Shown here: piece by piece, positions 4,827 to 5,530 of the stretch | Numbering within the stretch: the stretch's first letter is position 1 | Layout of the letters: each line of letters starts with the position of its first letter | Assembly (NCBI GenBank): GCA_025355915.1 | Contig: JANXYT010000161.1 | Span: 1-5,530, forward strand | DNA length: 5,530 bases | Direction: 5' to 3' | Source: Holophagaceae bacterium | GTDB lineage: Bacteria; Acidobacteriota; Holophagae; Holophagales; Holophagaceae | Position numbers and translations under genes: made by a program | Notes under the pieces: model-generated | Told to the model about the DNA's origin: nothing | The model's database searches: none | Seen by the model: only the letters and a program-made list of their open reading frames with translations

Positions 4827-5530
4827 TCAAGATTCCTTCGGCCCGACCCGGGCGCTGTTCCATCGCCGCAACCACCGCATGAACCTCCGGGAGAGGCTTC
4901 CCCGGATTTTCTGGAATCGGGTCGCTCCGGGCCTCCGGCTCTCGAGGTTGGCGATGTTCATCGCGACGGCCATGCCCTCCAATCCATGGAACCGCGACCG
5001 GTTGCGGATCTCCATCTGGAGGAATTGTTCGGACATCCCGTAGTGTTCCGCCTCCCCTCGGCACATGTTCCGTCCATGGACGCGGTACCGGGCCACGACA
5101 GCATCCACGAAGCCCAGTGCGCGCCGGGAAAGCAGGCGGGCGTAGTAGTCCCGATCCTCAAAGACGAACCCTTCGTCGTAGGGCCCCACGCCCTGATCAG
5201 GATCGAAGGCAGCCCGCCGGGCCATGAAGACCGGGCCGGGAACGCACCAATGGAGCAGAAGCTCAAGGCAACGAGTTCTGGAATCCAGCAACGCGTGCTT
5301 GTCGGCCCTGTACTCTTCCACCAGCGCACTCTTGCATAGCTGGCGCCCTTCTCCGTCGATCATCTCGGCATCGCCGATGACTGCCAGCCAGGATGGGTGC
5401 TCTTGAAGGGCCTTCATGCGCAGGCCAAGGCCTCCAGGCACCAGCTCATCATCGCTGGCCAGAAAGGCCAAATACTCACCCTGGGCGAGGGAAACCAGTC
5501 GATTCAGGGTCCTGCAGACGCCCCGGTTCG
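4827..5530 (-). CDS. Family 2 glycosyltransferase, partial (N-terminus beyond right edge)
   Basis: The reading frame is open from the right edge to the TGA at 4827-4829, leaving 233 residues of the protein. The visible part starts inside the GT-A domain: NRGVCRTLNRLVSLAQGEY (1-19; the NxGxxxxxNxxxxxAxGEY pattern) followed by LAFLASDDELVPGGL, where SDD (25-27) is the metal/nucleotide-binding DxD. Then come HPSWLAVIGDAEMID (45-59), the acceptor-side block GPYDEGFVFEDRDYYARLL (115-133; E124/D125 as likely catalytic acidic pair) and YRVHGRN (148-154). The C-terminus is Arg-rich (SRRFMRWLRRW, 213-223), possibly a membrane-surface anchor. A TTG at 5471 is only an internal codon, since homology-like sequence continues upstream of it. 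Roughly the first 70-90 residues, including the first beta strand, should lie beyond the window. It converges on the plus-strand GT2 gene across 43 nt. The donor and acceptor sugars are unknown. Confidence 0.88.
   Translation of the reverse strand, partial: NRGVCRTLNRLVSLAQGEYLAFLASDDELVPGGLGLRMKALQEHPSWLAVIGDAEMIDGEGRQLCKSALVEEYRADKHALLDSRTRCLELLLHWCVPGPVFMARRAAFDPDQGVGPYDEGFVFEDRDYYARLLSRRALGFVDAVVARYRVHGRNMCRGEAEHYGMSEQFLQMEIRNRSRFHGLEGMAVAMNIANLESRRPGATRFQKIRGSLSRRFMRWLRRWNSARVGPKES

Noticed and set aside
4784..4841. Direct repeat TCCTTCGG at 4784-4791 and 4834-4841
   Set aside because: Only 8 bp, one copy inside the coding end of the minus-strand gene, and no further structure; best explained by chance.
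4306..5043. 245-codon plus-strand open frame overlapping the GT2 gene and the convergent partial GT2
   Set aside because: Out-of-frame shadow: Arg/Pro/Leu-rich translation without domains, overlapping two genes with clear glycosyltransferase motifs.

Overview
The window looks like chromosomal DNA from a GC-rich Gram-negative bacterium. Predicted outer-membrane export (a signal peptide followed by a Wzi-type beta-barrel) points to a cell with an outer membrane. The overall style would suit an Acidobacteriota (Holophagae-like) or deltaproteobacteria-like genome, but that is a low-confidence guess, because no rRNA or other lineage marker is present. No tRNA, rRNA, CRISPR array, insertion sequence or phage gene was seen.

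Layout. The left third (1-1914) is on the minus strand and carries housekeeping genes. aroC (chorismate synthase, complete) is followed by hemA (glutamyl-tRNA reductase, cut by the left edge), with a short gap between them. Bases 1915-2164 form a divergent intergenic region. It contains a TACACT -10-like box exactly 7 nt before the aroC ATG, several small dyads, and a strong 10-bp hairpin just upstream of the Shine-Dalgarno of the gene read to the right. The right part (2165-5530) is surface-polysaccharide territory. It holds a Wzi-family outer-membrane capsule-assembly protein with a TTG start and signal peptide (+), a family 2 glycosyltransferase of the rhamnosyltransferase/WbbL type (+), and, convergent to these, the C-terminal two thirds of a second family 2 glycosyltransferase (-) that runs off the right edge.

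How the genes work together. aroC and hemA probably form one transcript for central anabolism (chorismate for aromatics, and 5-aminolevulinate for tetrapyrroles). The two glycosyltransferases would add sugars to a lipid-linked or growing surface glycan, and the Wzi-like barrel would hold or organise the exported polymer at the outer surface. The aroC/wzi intergenic region therefore looks like the left boundary of a capsule/exopolysaccharide locus.

No clearly new multi-gene system is visible. The points most worth a second look are regulatory: a hairpin with a competing alternative pairing in the wzi leader; an apparent leaderless promoter arrangement, with the same 7-nt spacing, at two genes; a relay of tiny overlapping ORFs linking aroC to hemA; and a divergent GluTR sequence carrying a nine-G run.
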